Part shown: positions 1 through 10,387 of the stretch, piece by piece
How positions within the stretch are numbered: position 1 is the first letter of the stretch
Layout of the letters: each line of letters begins with the position of its first letter
From: Magnetospirillum fulvum MGU-K5
Lineage (GTDB): Bacteria > Pseudomonadota > Alphaproteobacteria > Rhodospirillales > Magnetospirillaceae
Direction of reading: 5' to 3'
Length of the DNA: 64,000 bases
Assembly: GCF_000442515.1 (NCBI RefSeq)
Contig: NZ_AQPH01000002.1
Coordinates: 1-64,000 of the forward strand
Translations under genes and position numbers: made by a program
The notes under the pieces: model-generated
Databases searched by the model: none
What the model saw: the letters and a program-made list of their open reading frames with translations, nothing else
Told to the model about the DNA's origin: nothing

Positions 1-840
1 GAATCGTTCGAACACATGTTCCGCCGCGAAGGGATCCGGGCGGCGATCGTCGAGGGCGACAGCTTTCATCGCTATAACCGCGCCGACATGAAGCGGGCGA
101 TGATCGAGGCGGAGAGGAGCAACCACCGCACCTTCAGCCATTTCGGACCCGAGGCGAATCTGTTCGCCGAGATGGAACAATTGTTCGCTACCTATGGCGC
201 GACCGGCGGCGGGCAGCGGCGGCTTTACATCCACAATGAGGATGAGGCGGTTCCCTTCGTCGATCAGGGAATCGGCCCCGGCCAGTTCACCCCCTGGGAC
301 GATATTCCGCCGGATACCGACTGTCTGTTCTATGAAGGGCTGCACGGCTGCATCGTCACCCAGGACAGTAATTGCGCCCGCCATGTCGATCTGAAGATCG
401 GAGTGGTGCCGGTCATCAACCTGGAATGGATTCAGAAGATCCACCGCGACACCCGCCATCGCGGCTATTCCGAGGAAGCGGTGACCGAAACGATTTTGCG
501 GCGGATGCACGATTACATCCATTACATCCTGCCGCAATTCAAGCTGACCGATATCAACTTCCAGCGCGTGCCGGTGGTCGATACCTCGAACCCGTTCATC
601 GCCCGCGACATCCCCACCGCCGACGAAAGCCTGGTGGTGATCCGCTTCCGCAAGCCCGACCGCTTTGCCGTCGACTTTCCCTATCTGCTCCAGATGCTGA
701 AGGATTCGTGGATGAGCCGCCGCAACACCATCGTCGTCCCCGGCGGCAAGATGGGTTTGGCGATGGAACTGGTGCTGACTCCGATCCTGCGCCGGATCAA
801 CGAAGAGCGGCAGGAGGCGCTGCGCTCGCGAACGTCCTGA
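1..840 (+). CDS. cbbP: Phosphoribulokinase, 5'-truncated by the window edge
   Basis: This enzyme phosphorylates ribulose 5-phosphate to ribulose 1,5-bisphosphate in the Calvin cycle. The frame is open from base 1, so the N-terminal P-loop lies outside the window and the ATG at 16 is internal. The visible 279 residues are typical of the proteobacterial (class I) enzyme: the segment after GDSFHRYNR, the stretch EANLFAEMEQLF, the acidic region with FYEGLHG, and the conserved end MLKDSWMSRRNTIVVPGGKMGLAMELVLTP quoted here only in part (VPGGKMGLAMELV). With the photosynthesis genes downstream it indicates autotrophic CO2 fixation. The next gene, glyQ, has its own promoter-like site, so the two are probably separate units. 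Confidence 0.93.
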   Translation, partial: ESFEHMFRREGIRAAIVEGDSFHRYNRADMKRAMIEAERSNHRTFSHFGPEANLFAEMEQLFATYGATGGGQRRLYIHNEDEAVPFVDQGIGPGQFTPWDDIPPDTDCLFYEGLHGCIVTQDSNCARHVDLKIGVVPVINLEWIQKIHRDTRHRGYSEEAVTETILRRMHDYIHYILPQFKLTDINFQRVPVVDTSNPFIARDIPTADESLVVIRFRKPDRFAVDFPYLLQMLKDSWMSRRNTIVVPGGKMGLAMELVLTPILRRINEERQEALRSRTS

Positions 841-858
841 TTTCGCGGGCTCCCACGC

Positions 859-887
859 TTGACCCATCCAGGCCCCGTGGTTAGGGT
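859..887 (+). promoter_or_regulatory. Sigma-70-like promoter for glyQS
   Basis: TTGACC (859-864), a 17-base spacer and TAGGGT (882-887) lie in the short gap between phosphoribulokinase and glyQ, 43 bases before the glyQ ATG. The -35 is good and the -10 is weak, so this is a prediction only. Confidence 0.4.
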
Positions 888-930
888 TGCGGCCGTCTGA
901 TCGTCCCCCCCTTTGCCACGGCGGTTCCCC

Positions 931-1806
931 ATGGCCAGCACCGGCACCCAAGCGCCCAGTTTCCAAAGTCTGATCCTGACCCTGCAAGCCTTCTGGGCCG
1001 AACGGGGCTGTGTCATCCTTCAGCCCTATGACATGGAGGTCGGCGCGGGCACCTTCCACCCCGCCACCACGCTGCGCGCGCTGGGGCCGGATCGGTGGAA
1101 GTGCGCCTATGTCCAGCCGTCGCGGCGGCCCAAGGACGGCCGTTATGGCGAGAACCCCAACCGGCTTCAGCATTATTACCAGTTCCAGGTGCTGTTGAAG
1201 CCCAGTCCCGAAGACCCGCAGGCGCTGTATCTCGACAGCCTGCGGGCGCTTGGGATCGACCCGATGGAACACGACATCCGCTTTGTCGAAGACGATTGGG
1301 AAAGCCCGACCCTCGGCGCCTGGGGCCTGGGCTGGGAAGTGTGGTGCGACGGAATGGAGGTGACTCAGTTCACCTATTTCCAGCAGGTCGGCGGCATCGA
1401 ATGCGACCCGGTCGCGGTCGAGCTGACCTATGGCCTGGAACGTCTGGCGATGTACATCCAGGGGGTCGAGAACGTCTACGACCTCCGCTACAACGATGAC
1501 GGCGTCAAATACGGCGAGATTTTCCTTCAGGCGGAGCAGGAATATTCCGCCCACAATTTCGAACACGCCGACACCGAGATGTTGCTGCGTCATTTCGAGG
1601 ATGCGGAGACCGAATGCCGCGCCCTGCTGGCGAAGGGCGTCGCCCTGCCCGCCTATGACCAGTGCATCAAGGCCAGCCACCGCTTCAACCTGCTCGACGC
1701 GCGCGGCGTGATCTCGGTGGCGGAACGTCAGGCATATATCGGCCGGGTCCGTGCCCTGGCCAAGGCATGTTGCGAAGGCTGGCTCGCCAGCCGCAAGGAG
1801 GCGTGA
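931..1806 (+). CDS. glyQ: Glycine--tRNA ligase alpha subunit
   Basis: This is the catalytic subunit of the bacterial alpha2-beta2 glycyl-tRNA synthetase, which charges tRNA-Gly in the cytoplasm. The 291-residue length is normal. Conserved stretches include [20 protein letters not shown] near the N-terminus, [11 protein letters not shown]-type sequence, and the [18 protein letters not shown] region. The frame could extend to a TTG at 913, but the ATG at 931 begins [12 protein letters not shown] and leaves the normal N-terminus, so I prefer it. glyS follows after 5 bases, and the two subunits are clearly co-translated. Confidence 0.97.
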   Translation: MASTGTQAPSFQSLILTLQAFWAERGCVILQPYDMEVGAGTFHPATTLRALGPDRWKCAYVQPSRRPKDGRYGENPNRLQHYYQFQVLLKPSPEDPQALYLDSLRALGIDPMEHDIRFVEDDWESPTLGAWGLGWEVWCDGMEVTQFTYFQQVGGIECDPVAVELTYGLERLAMYIQGVENVYDLRYNDDGVKYGEIFLQAEQEYSAHNFEHADTEMLLRHFEDAETECRALLAKGVALPAYDQCIKASHRFNLLDARGVISVAERQAYIGRVRALAKACCEGWLASRKEA

Positions 1807-1811
1807 GGATC

Positions 1812-3878
1812 ATGGCCGAGTTTCTGCTGGAAATCCTCTCCGAAGAGATCCCCGCCCGGATGCAGGCCCGCGCCGCCGACGATCTGCGCCGCCTCGTCAC
1901 CGACGGTCTGACCGCCGGGGGCATCACGTTCGAGTCCGCCCGCGCGTTGGTGACGCCGCGCCGTCTGGTGCTGGCGATCGACGGGCTGCCGCTGGCCGGT
2001 CCCGATCTGTCCGAGGAAAAGCGCGGCCCCCGCGTCGGCGCACCCGCCCAGGCGATGGACGGCTTTTTGAAATCGACCGGACTTACCGTCGAGCAGTTGG
2101 AACAGCGCGACACCGGCAAGGGCGTCTTCTGGTTCGCGGTGATCGAGCGCAAGGGACGCGCCACCGTCGATCTGCTGAAAGAGGTGGTCGAGGCGACGAT
2201 GGCCGCCTTCCCCTGGCCGAAATCGCAGCGTTGGGGCACCCATACGGTGCGCTGGGTCCGCCCGGTCCAGTCGATCCTGGCCCTGTTCGACGGCGCGGTG
2301 ATCCCGGTCCAGTTCGGCCCGGTCGCGGCCGGTAACGTCACAAGGGGCCACCGCTTCCTCGCGCCCGAGAGCTTCGCCGTCACCGGCTTTGCCGATTATG
2401 CCGAGCGTCTGCGCGCCGCCAAGGTGATCCTCGACCCGGCCGAGCGGCGCGACACGATCCTGACCGGCGCGTTGGCGCTGGCCCGGGCCGAGGGGCTGAC
2501 GCTGAAGGACGATGAGGGCCTGCTCGCCGAGGTTGCCGGGCTGGTCGAATGGCCGGTGCCGCTGATCGGCAGCATCGACGATGCCTTCATGGACGTCCCC
2601 GCCGAGGTGCTGATTACCTCGATGCGCGCCCACCAGAAATATTTCAGCCTGTTGAAGGCCGATGGCAGCCTGGCGCCCCGCTTCATCGTCGTCTCGAACA
2701 TGGCGGCGAGCGATGGCGGCAAGGCGATCGTTTCGGGCAATCAGCGAGTGCTGCGCGCCCGCCTGTCCGACGCCAAATTCTTCTGGGACACCGACCGCCG
2801 CCACCGCCTCGACTCGCGGCTGCCCAAGCTGGCGGAACGGACTTTCTATGCCGGTCTCGGCACGATGCGCGACAAGGCCGACCGCATCGCCGCGTTGGCA
2901 AAGGCGATCGCGGCGCAGATCAACGCCGATCCCGCGCTGGCGGAACGGGCTGGTCTGCTCGCCAAGGCTGATCTGTCATCGGAAATGGTCGGCGAGTTCC
3001 CCGAGCTTCAAGGGGTGATGGGGCGCTATTACGCCCGCAATGACGGCGAAGCGGCCGAGGTGGCCGAGGCGATCGCCGCCCATTATTCGCCGGTGGGACC
3101 GTCGGATTCCTGCCCGACCGCGCCGATCGCGGTCGCTGTGGCGCTGGCCGACAAGATCGATTCGCTGGTCGGCTTCTTTGCCATCGACGAAAAGCCGACC
3201 GGATCGAAAGACCCGTTCGCGCTCCGCCGCGCCGCACTCGGCGTGATTCGTCTGATCGTCGAAAACGGGCTGCGGATCAAACTGAGCGCGGTGTTCGGCC
3301 CATCCTGGGCCTCGTTCGGCGGAACGCTCGCCAACAACGCCGACCAGACCGTCGCCGACCTCCTGTCCTTCTTCGCCGACCGCTTGGCCGTCGCCTGGAA
3401 GGAACAGGGCATCCGCCACGATCTGATCAACGCAGTGTTCGCGCTGGGTGGTCAGGACGATCTGGTCCTGCTGCGCAAGCGGGTCGAGGCGCTGGCCTCG
3501 TTCGTTGCCTCCGACGACGGCTCCAACCTGCTGGTGGCCTATCGCCGCGCCGCCAACATCGTCCGGATCGAGGAAAAGAAGGACGGCACCAGCTTCGCCG
3601 CCCCGGTCGATGCCGCCAAGCTGGTTCAGGCCGAGGAACAGGCCCTGGCGGCGGCACTCGATCACGTCGGACCGACGGTCGAAGCGGCGTTGCAGGCCGA
3701 GGATTTCGCCGCCGCGATGGCGGCGCTGGCAACCTTGCGCCGCCCGCTCGATGCCTTCTTCGAACAGGTGACGGTCAACGCCGATCAACCCGATCTGCGC
3801 GTTGCCCGGCTGGGGCTGCTCGCGGCGATCGGGACGGCGATGGGCCGCGTCGCCGATTTCAGCAAGATCGAAGGATAG
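1812..3878 (+). CDS. glyS: Glycine--tRNA ligase beta subunit
   Basis: This is the tRNA-recognition subunit of the heterotetrameric glycyl-tRNA synthetase, 688 residues. It opens with [18 protein letters not shown], the hallmark N-terminus of the family. Internal landmarks are [10 protein letters not shown], the HD-like central region and the C-terminal anticodon-binding (DALR-like) helices. The frame is open upstream inside glyQ, but the ATG at 1812 sits 5 bases after the glyQ stop behind an AGGAG-type ribosome site overlapping the glyQ end, which fixes the start. The two genes form an operon. Confidence 0.97.
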   Translation: MAEFLLEILSEEIPARMQARAADDLRRLVTDGLTAGGITFESARALVTPRRLVLAIDGLPLAGPDLSEEKRGPRVGAPAQAMDGFLKSTGLTVEQLEQRDTGKGVFWFAVIERKGRATVDLLKEVVEATMAAFPWPKSQRWGTHTVRWVRPVQSILALFDGAVIPVQFGPVAAGNVTRGHRFLAPESFAVTGFADYAERLRAAKVILDPAERRDTILTGALALARAEGLTLKDDEGLLAEVAGLVEWPVPLIGSIDDAFMDVPAEVLITSMRAHQKYFSLLKADGSLAPRFIVVSNMAASDGGKAIVSGNQRVLRARLSDAKFFWDTDRRHRLDSRLPKLAERTFYAGLGTMRDKADRIAALAKAIAAQINADPALAERAGLLAKADLSSEMVGEFPELQGVMGRYYARNDGEAAEVAEAIAAHYSPVGPSDSCPTAPIAVAVALADKIDSLVGFFAIDEKPTGSKDPFALRRAALGVIRLIVENGLRIKLSAVFGPSWASFGGTLANNADQTVADLLSFFADRLAVAWKEQGIRHDLINAVFALGGQDDLVLLRKRVEALASFVASDDGSNLLVAYRRAANIVRIEEKKDGTSFAAPVDAAKLVQAEEQALAAALDHVGPTVEAALQAEDFAAAMAALATLRRPLDAFFEQVTVNADQPDLRVARLGLLAAIGTAMGRVADFSKIEG

Positions 3879-4022
3879 GAACCGCAACCGGAAGTCATCT
3901 TTGCGCCACACTCCTGACTGGTCATTCGTTCCACGAAAGAGCATGATCTGTGGCGCAAAGTTCCGTCCGGCGCGGGCGAGGACGCAATTTTCGTTCAGAC
4001 ACTGAAGGGCGCGAGATCGACC

Positions 4023-6706
4023 ATGACGAAATGGGTCTATAGCTTTGGCGGTGGCAGGGCCGAGGGACGGGCGGATATGAAGAATCTGCTCGGCGGCAAG
4101 GGGGCCAATCTGGCCGAAATGAGCAATCTCGGCATCCCGGTCCCCCCGGTTTCACCATCAGCACCGAGGTCTGCACCTATTATTACGATAATGGTGAGGT
4201 CTATCCCGACAGCCTGAAGGACGAGGTGATCGCCGCGCTGGCCAAGGTCGAAGAGACGCTGGGCCGCACCTTCGGCTCTGTCGCCGACCCGCTGCTGGTC
4301 TCGGTTCGCTCGGGCGCGCGCGCCTCGATGCCGGGGATGATGGACACCATCCTCAATCTCGGCCTCAATGACCTGTCGGTCGAGGGGCTGGCCAAATGTT
4401 CGAACGATCCGCGCTTTGCCTATGACAGCTATCGCCGCTTCATCCAGATGTACTCGAACGTGGTGTTGGGGATCGACCACCACAATTTCGAGGAAATTCT
4501 GGAAGAGGCCAAGGACGATAAGGGCGTTCAGCTCGACACCGATCTTGGTGCCGAGGATTGGAAGAAGGTGATCGCCCGCTATAAGAGCAAGGTGCAGGAA
4601 GTTCTCGGCCATCCCTTCCCGCAGGACGTCCACGAACAGCTGTGGGGCGCGATCGGCGCCGTGTTCGGCTCGTGGATGAACCAGCGCGCCATCACCTATC
4701 GCCGCCTCCACGACATCCCCGGAAGCTGGGGCACCGCAGTCAATGTGCAGGCGATGGTGTTCGGCAATATGGGTGACGATTGCTCGACCGGCGTCTGCTT
4801 CACCCGCAATCCCTCGACCGGCGACAACGAATTCTATGGCGAGTTCCTCGTCAATGCCCAGGGCGAGGACGTCGTTGCCGGCATCCGCACCCCGCAGCAG
4901 ATCACCATCGAGGGCAAGAACGCCCAACGTTCGACCCTGCCTGCGATGGAAGAATGCCAGCCGGAGGTGTTCAAGGAGCTGAACGCGATCCGCCACAAGC
5001 TCGAAGCCCATTACCGTGACATGCAGGACATGGAATTCACGGTGCAGCAGGGGCGGCTGTGGATGCTCCAGACCCGCACCGGCAAGCGCACCACCAAGGC
5101 GGCTTTGAAGATCGCCGTCGATATGGCGCGCGAGGGGCTGATTACCCGCAAGGAAGCGATCCGCCGCATCGATCCGGTCTCGCTCGATCAGTTGCTCCAC
5201 CCCACCCTCGACCCCAAGGCACCGCGCAAGGTGCTGGCCCGTGGCCTGCCCGCCTCGCCGGGTGCGGCGTCGGGCCGGGTGGTGTTCTCGGCCGAAGACG
5301 CCGAAAACTGGGTCAATGTCCGCAAGGAAAAGGTGATCCTGGTCCGGGTCGAGACCAGCCCCGAGGATATCGGCGGCATGCATGTCTCCGAAGGCATCCT
5401 CACCACCCGTGGCGGCATGACCAGCCACGCCGCCGTTGTCGCCCGTGGTATGGGGACTCCTTGCGTCGCCGGTGCCGGTGAGATCCGGGTCGATCACGCC
5501 GCCCGCCAGATGAAGGTTGCCGGTCAGGTGCTGTCCGAGGGCGACGTCATCACCCTCGACGGTTCGACCGGCGAGGTCTTCCTCGGCGCGGTGCCGACGA
5601 TCCAGCCCGAAATGACTGGCGATTTCGCCACGCTGATGGAATGGGTCGACACCATCCGCACCCTGAAGATCCGCGCCAACGCGGAAACGCCGCAGGACGC
5701 CGCCACCGCCCGCAAGTTCGGGGCCGAGGGCATTGGCCTGTGCCGGACCGAGCACATGTTCTTCGATCCGCGCCGCATCATCGCGATGCGCGAAATGATC
5801 CTGGCCGAAACCGAAGAGGGCCGCCGCGCCGCTCTGTCCAAGCTGCTGCCCTATCAGCGCCAGGATTTCATCGAGCTGTTCGAGATCATGCGCGGGCTGC
5901 CGGTGACGATCCGCCTGCTCGATCCGCCGCTGCACGAATTCCTGCCCCACACCGACGCCGAAATCGCTGAGGTGGCTAAGGAAGCCGGGGTCGATCCCGC
6001 CTTGATCCGCGCCCGCAATATCGCCCTGCACGAATCCAATCCGATGCTGGGCCATCGCGGCTGCCGTCTGGGCATCACCTATCCCGAAATCTACGAGATG
6101 CAGGCTCGGGCGATCTTCGAGGCGGCGGTCCATGTCTCGCGCGAGACCGGCCGTAGCGTCGTGCCCGAGGTGATGATCCCGCTGGTCGGAGCCCGCAAGG
6201 AACTCGACCTGTTGAAGGACGCCATCGATAAGGAAGCCCAGGCGGTGTTCGCCGAGCAGAATTACGCGGTGAAGTACTTTGTCGGCACCATGATCGAACT
6301 GCCGCGCGCTGCGTTGATGGCGGGCGAGATCGCCGAAACCGCCGCGTTCTTCTCGTTCGGCACCAACGACCTGACCCAGACCACCTTCGGGATGAGCCGC
6401 GACGATTCCGGCCCGTTCCTCGAGGTCTATCGGGCGCGGGGCATCTATGAACGCGATCCCTTCGCCAGCCTCGATCAGGCCGGTGTCGGCGAACTGATCC
6501 GCATCGCCGCCGAACGCGGTCGCGCCACCCGGCCCGGCCTCAAGCTCGGCATTTGCGGCGAACATGGCGGCGATCCCGCCTCGATCTCGTTCTGCCAGAG
6601 TGCCGGCCTTGATTACGTGTCGTGCTCGCCCTACCGCGTGCCGATCGCCCGTCTCGCGGCGGCGCAGGCCGCTCTGGGCGAAGGCAACTCGTCCGGTACC
6701 GCTTAG
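4023..6706 (+). CDS. ppdK: Pyruvate, phosphate dikinase, interrupted by an apparent 1-base deletion
   Basis: The enzyme interconverts pyruvate + ATP + Pi and PEP + AMP + PPi. The reading frame starts at ATG 4023 ([15 protein letters not shown]) and breaks in a run of six Cs at 4142-4147. One more C would restore the usual VPPGFTIS sequence and join the following frame, which stays open to 6706, giving about 894 residues, the normal length. The C-terminal part is intact: phosphorylatable His in [13 protein letters not shown] (about residue 469) and the catalytic Cys in [10 protein letters not shown] (about residue 844). As written, the protein would stop at 4217 unless translation restarts at ATG 4226. 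I favour a sequencing or assembly error in the homopolymer, because the rest of the gene shows no decay. A perfect terminator follows. Confidence 0.93.
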
Positions 6707-6724
6707 TCACTTTGCGGGCTGTGG

Positions 6725-6762
6725 CACCCCCCTCTCCGGCGGAGAGGGGGGTGTTTCATTTT
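6725..6762 (+). terminator. Rho-independent terminator of ppdK
   Basis: A perfect 13-bp stem (CACCCCCCTCTCC at 6725-6737 pairing with 6741-6753) with a three-base loop is followed by a T-rich tail (6754-6762). It lies 18 bases after the ppdK stop. Confidence 0.8.
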
Positions 6763-6782
6763 GGGGGCTTCGGTGGAAAATA

Positions 6783-6902
6783 AACGGGACTCTGCCCCGT
6801 ACTCCCCGCAAAGGGCCATAGGCCCTTTGATCCCAATCCGTGAAGACAAGGGATGCCGGTCCAGGGGGCGCGGCCCCCTGGCGGGTGTGGGCAGAGCCCA
6901 CA
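6783..6902. repeat. Intergenic palindrome cluster between convergent genes
   Basis: Two strong palindromes stand between the convergent ppdK and DUF2333 genes: AAAGGGCC/GGCCCTTT around 6809-6828, and CCAGGGGGC/GCCCCCTGG around 6863-6883. Neither has a T-run. They resemble the dispersed palindromic units common at gene ends in Alphaproteobacteria and may help termination on the minus strand. Confidence 0.45.
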
Positions 6903-6906
6903 AACC

Positions 6907-7902
6907 CTACCGGCTCATGATATCCGCGACTTCCAGAATCTGCTTGTCGGCCCGCATCAGGAAGAAGCCCTGGGTCGCGATATCGGACGGAACGAAATAC
7001 GAGCCAGGGGTGCCGTTGGCGATGAAGGTCTTGTACATCGTCGCGCCGTCGCGCAGCGAGGACAGCATATTGTTCCAGTGCCGCTGCGCCCCCTTCGAGG
7101 CGATCACGTCTTTGTAATCCTCGCCGACGCCTTTCAGGATCGTGTAATAGGCGTACATCCGGCCCTTGGTGGCAAAGAAGGTGCGGGCCGGGCGGCCATC
7201 GAAAATCCATCCCCCCGGGATGTAATCGCTCAAGGGCCGCTTGAGTTCGCCGCCATGCTCGGAGACCGCGACGGCGCGGCCGGGCGGCTCGACCAGGGCC
7301 TCGATGGCGGCGGACTGGCTGCCGAGATCGCGGCTGATCTTGACCAGGAAGTCGGCCAGGCTGCTGTGAATCTTGTCGTACTTAGCCTCGCCGTGGGCCA
7401 GCCGGTGATTGTACTCAACCAGGCTTTCGACCCCTTCGTTATACATCGTGACGCTGCTGGGCAGGATGTATTCGGTCGGGTCTTCGCTGAACTTGCCCTT
7501 GGCCGAGATCAGATCGCGGTCGGCTTCGCCCGATCCCCGCTCACGGCCGAGGAAGTCGGACATTTCGTTGGCCCAGCGCGCGACGGCGTACTGAATGCCG
7601 ATCTGATAGGCCTTCATGTTGCTGCTGTGGGCCATCGGATAGATCCACGGCTTGTTCGGAGCCCAGCCGGTTTCGTTGATCTCGAGGTCCATCAGGGTTG
7701 CCGCCATCGTCACGGCGTGGCTGCCGCCTTCCACGACAAATTTCGGATTCGGCTTCAGATTGGGGTCATCGTCAATACGATAGCTAAAGAAAATAAGAAA
7801 AAGGAATACAGCAACAACCCCCAGGACGATCCTGGCCTTATCACTGCCAACTAAAAACCAGAACAGAGATCTCAATTTTCCGTTGCTAAGGGCGGTATCC
7901 AT
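6907..7902 (-). CDS. DUF2333 family membrane-anchored protein
   Basis: This 331-residue protein has one N-terminal membrane segment (about residues 25-43, IVLGVVAVFLFLIFFSY) and a large soluble part expected outside the inner membrane. The body, with NKPWIYPMAHSSNMKAYQ and FFATKGRMYAYYTILKG, matches my recollection of the DUF2333 family, whose function is unknown. It stands alone: the next minus-strand gene upstream is puhE, 454 bases away. Its N-terminal coding sequence is less GC-rich than its neighbours. Confidence 0.7.
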   Translation of the reverse strand: MDTALSNGKLRSLFWFLVGSDKARIVLGVVAVFLFLIFFSYRIDDDPNLKPNPKFVVEGGSHAVTMAATLMDLEINETGWAPNKPWIYPMAHSSNMKAYQIGIQYAVARWANEMSDFLGRERGSGEADRDLISAKGKFSEDPTEYILPSSVTMYNEGVESLVEYNHRLAHGEAKYDKIHSSLADFLVKISRDLGSQSAAIEALVEPPGRAVAVSEHGGELKRPLSDYIPGGWIFDGRPARTFFATKGRMYAYYTILKGVGEDYKDVIASKGAQRHWNNMLSSLRDGATMYKTFIANGTPGSYFVPSDIATQGFFLMRADKQILEVADIMSR

Positions 7903-8356
7903 TTTTCTCTCCGTGGCGGTCGGATCGCATTGTTGACAGTCTGATCCGTGACGTCAGGGGGGAAGCCAGGGTCGGATCGATGTTACGCTAATCGGGGTTT
8001 GTGCCTACAGCGACACTTAAGAGATAGTTCAGATTGATTCCAAAATAACCCAGGCAAAAGCCCAGGAGGATAGACCATAAGATTGGTGCCCAGGGGGGAA
8101 GGGCCGGCGCAACTAGTGACCCGAGGGACCCCGGTCCTAGCGCACACCGCAACACGTTATAATGCTCCGAGTCACGTGCGGATGGGTATGAAAATGCCGA
8201 AGATCAGCAGCGCAAATCACAAACAAGCCGTGCAGGAAGGATGCGGCGCGGCACAATGCACGTCAAGCTTCTGTAGTACGCAGGTATATTCGGACCATCC
8301 CGGCCGGTCCCCGCTGCCAGACGCCCCCTGATCACGGAGCGGAATGGGCTCAGGCG
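7903..8356. other. 454-base gap without a supported gene
   Basis: The gap lies between the end of puhE and the start of the DUF2333 gene (both minus strand). It should hold the DUF2333 promoter and the 3' end of the bch-puh transcript. A weak long-range pairing, GACGCC with GGCGTC (8319-8357), lies just after puhE. Base composition is visibly lower in GC than in the surroundings. An 82-codon plus-strand frame (8083-8331) has only a TTG start. Six bases after the AGGAGGA at 8064-8070 is an in-frame ATA at 8077. I see no recognisable protein, and it may be a decayed gene. Confidence 0.5.
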
Positions 8357-9208
8357 TCAGGACTTGGCGACAGGAGAATTGGCCGGAACAATCGGCGCGA
8401 CCGCCGTGCGTAGCACCGAATCATCATCGGTTGACTTGTCGTGGTGTGATCCATGCGTCTTCAGCCCCCATTCCCACAGGGCCGAGGTCGGCAGGGGCAG
8501 CACCAGGAACCAATGCTCCAGCACACCGACGACCAGAAGCGTCGCGAGGAAGGTATAGGCGGCCAGATCGAAGCTACCCGCCTCGGCCGCCGCTGCCAAT
8601 CCGATCACCCAGGCGGCGGCAACGGTGGTGACGGTGACCGACACCGGGAACAACAGGTTCATCGGGCGCCGGGTCAGGAAGCTGCGCAGAAAGCTCAGAT
8701 GATCGGGCAGAAAATCTTCGCTGAGATTGGGAACGCCCAGGAACACGTTGAGCTTGGCACTCTGATGCATGCTCCACAGGATCACGAAGCACCAGAACGC
8801 TAATTGATTGGGTGAGTCGGCGGTCAACCACCACATCACGGCCCCGGTCACGAGGATCTTGATCTCGTGATACAGCGTCACCTGAATTCCGTGCCCAAGA
8901 TGCACCCAGCCCCGGCACCCTTCGGGGCAGGCATGACGGCGCGGCCCGGTGACATAGCCGAGATAGAAGCTGATCTCCTGCCACGCCCAGGCGAAGAACG
9001 CGAAGGTAAAGGCGGCATAGGCTCCGGCAACGCTGGCTTCGCCCGCCGTCGCGGCCAACCCCAGCATCGAGGCGGCGAACACCGCCGTTGCCACCACCAT
9101 TGTTTTGCGAAAGGTAACCGAGGGCAGGCCATCGAGGAACAACACCGCCCCGGTCCCGAACCACCACAGAAACAAGGCATAGACCGCAGGAAGGACATAA
9201 TCGAGCAT
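8357..9208 (-). CDS. puhE: Putative photosynthetic complex assembly protein PuhE (DUF3623)
   Basis: PuhE is an integral membrane protein found beside puhABC in purple bacteria and implicated in reaction-centre/LH1 assembly or bacteriochlorophyll delivery. This 283-residue copy starts MLDYVLPAVYALFLWWFGTG and shows about seven hydrophobic segments. Conserved stretches include WAWQEISFYLGYVTGPRR, the ILWSMHQSAKLNVFLG segment and a C-terminal THGSHHD. An AGGAG lies nine bases before the start. It is the last gene of the bch-lhaA-puh block, 68 bases after puhC. Confidence 0.9.
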   Translation of the reverse strand: MLDYVLPAVYALFLWWFGTGAVLFLDGLPSVTFRKTMVVATAVFAASMLGLAATAGEASVAGAYAAFTFAFFAWAWQEISFYLGYVTGPRRHACPEGCRGWVHLGHGIQVTLYHEIKILVTGAVMWWLTADSPNQLAFWCFVILWSMHQSAKLNVFLGVPNLSEDFLPDHLSFLRSFLTRRPMNLLFPVSVTVTTVAAAWVIGLAAAAEAGSFDLAAYTFLATLLVVGVLEHWFLVLPLPTSALWEWGLKTHGSHHDKSTDDDSVLRTAVAPIVPANSPVAKS

Positions 9209-9276
9209 GTCCCGCTACTCCTGCGGCAGGTGGTTTTGGGGGAAACGGGTCAAATCCGGGAAGACCCGGGTGCCTC

Positions 9277-9738
9277 TCATGACGCCGGTTTTCCGACGGT
9301 CAGCAACCGGGAAAAAGCCTCGGCATTGGTCGGGCCATAGGCTTTCAGTTCGATCCGGGCCTTGGTGGTCAGATCGTCCAGAGTCACGCGGCCATCATCC
9401 CAAGCGGTAAGACGAAACGGAGCGTCCTCGCCCCGCTCCAGCCCGCGATGTTCGCGCGCCAGAGCCCGCATCGCGCCACGGACGAAGCCATAGGCCCCCG
9501 GAGCCAGGACGTCGATCTGGGCCCGGCTGCCCGCTTCCAGCACCACGACGCCGCCATCAGGCTGATCGATGAAGATCACGTCGCGGCTGTTGACGGCAAC
9601 GGCCTCGGCCGGAGCGAGGCCCAGCTTGTAGCCGGTCACCTTGGCCACCCCGACCAAAGTGATGACCAGAGCCAGCATGACGCCGGCTCCGATCAACAAG
9701 GGACGCGGAATGGGTTTATCGCCGAACGGACCGCTCAT
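9277..9738 (-). CDS. puhC: Photosynthetic complex assembly protein PuhC
   Basis: PuhC is a membrane-anchored assembly factor for the RC-LH1 core. The 153-residue product has one N-terminal membrane helix (PLLIGAGVMLALVITLVGVAKV, about residues 12-33 and quoted here only as its core LLIGAGVMLALVITLVG) and a periplasmic domain ending in FSRLLTVGKPAS. The frame is open for another 26 codons upstream, but the ATG at 9738 has a GGGAGA ribosome site and lies 13 bases after the puhB stop, so I use it. Confidence 0.9.
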   Translation of the reverse strand: MSGPFGDKPIPRPLLIGAGVMLALVITLVGVAKVTGYKLGLAPAEAVAVNSRDVIFIDQPDGGVVVLEAGSRAQIDVLAPGAYGFVRGAMRALAREHRGLERGEDAPFRLTAWDDGRVTLDDLTTKARIELKAYGPTNAEAFSRLLTVGKPAS

Positions 9739-9751
9739 CACATCTCCCGAA

Positions 9752-10387
9752 TCAGACTTCGGCGTCTTCGCGCGCGACCGGATCGGCAGCGGCGGGATGC
9801 GCCGGAGCGGCTTCAACCAGGGCGTCGCCCAGAATCCGGGCGATCGCTACCGCGCCAGGAATGGCGCGCAATGTCGGCTCGACCTTGGAAAACCGCCAGG
9901 GGCGGGCATGGGGCCAGAGCACGAGATAGGCCAGATGTTGATCTCCGCTCAAAGAAAGGGAGATATCACCGGTCCCATCGGAATAGGTTTTCAGATCGGC
10001 GGATTCGATCATCCCGAACGGCAGATTGACCGACAACGGCAACGCCACGCCGTGGGAAATGACCACACGCCGGTTGGTGATCGAATAGGTCGTCGCCCGA
10101 GCGCTGGACCAGCCGATCAACACCAGGACCAGGGCCGCAGCCAAACCGGCCACCACCATCAGGCCACCGGCGAACACGGCATCGAAGGCCCCGCCCCCGT
10201 CGGCGATGGCGGCAATCGCCCGCCAGACCGCGAGAAGTCCAAAGTAAACAGCCAACCACCCGAACCGAAAGGCTCGGGAGGTCAGCTGCCACCAAGACGG
10301 GGAGCCCTGCCAAAGCAGGCGCTCCCCCTGAGGAAGAGGCCCGGGCAAGCCCGGGACCATTTCAAAATGATGGTCGTGATCGCTCAC
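9752..10387 (-). CDS. puhB: Photosynthetic complex assembly protein PuhB
   Basis: PuhB is a membrane protein with a PH-like domain that promotes reaction-centre assembly. The 211-residue product starts MSDHDHHFEMVPGLPGPLPQ (first 20 residues), contains the signature GERLLWQGSPSWW and two or three hydrophobic helices, then the TTYSITNRRVVI PH-type segment. It overlaps the puhA stop by 4 bases, which indicates translational coupling with the H subunit. Confidence 0.93.
   Translation of the reverse strand: MSDHDHHFEMVPGLPGPLPQGERLLWQGSPSWWQLTSRAFRFGWLAVYFGLLAVWRAIAAIADGGGAFDAVFAGGLMVVAGLAAALVLVLIGWSSARATTYSITNRRVVISHGVALPLSVNLPFGMIESADLKTYSDGTGDISLSLSGDQHLAYLVLWPHARPWRFSKVEPTLRAIPGAVAIARILGDALVEAAPAHPAAADPVAREDAEV

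Noticed and set aside
4037-6565. 842-residue minus-strand open frame across ppdK
   Set aside because: It is the antisense shadow of a highly GC-rich gene; composition is typical of such shadows and the sense strand is a conserved enzyme.
8083-8331. 82-residue plus-strand ORF with TTG start
   Set aside because: No family, poor start and unusual composition; kept only as a possible remnant in the findings.
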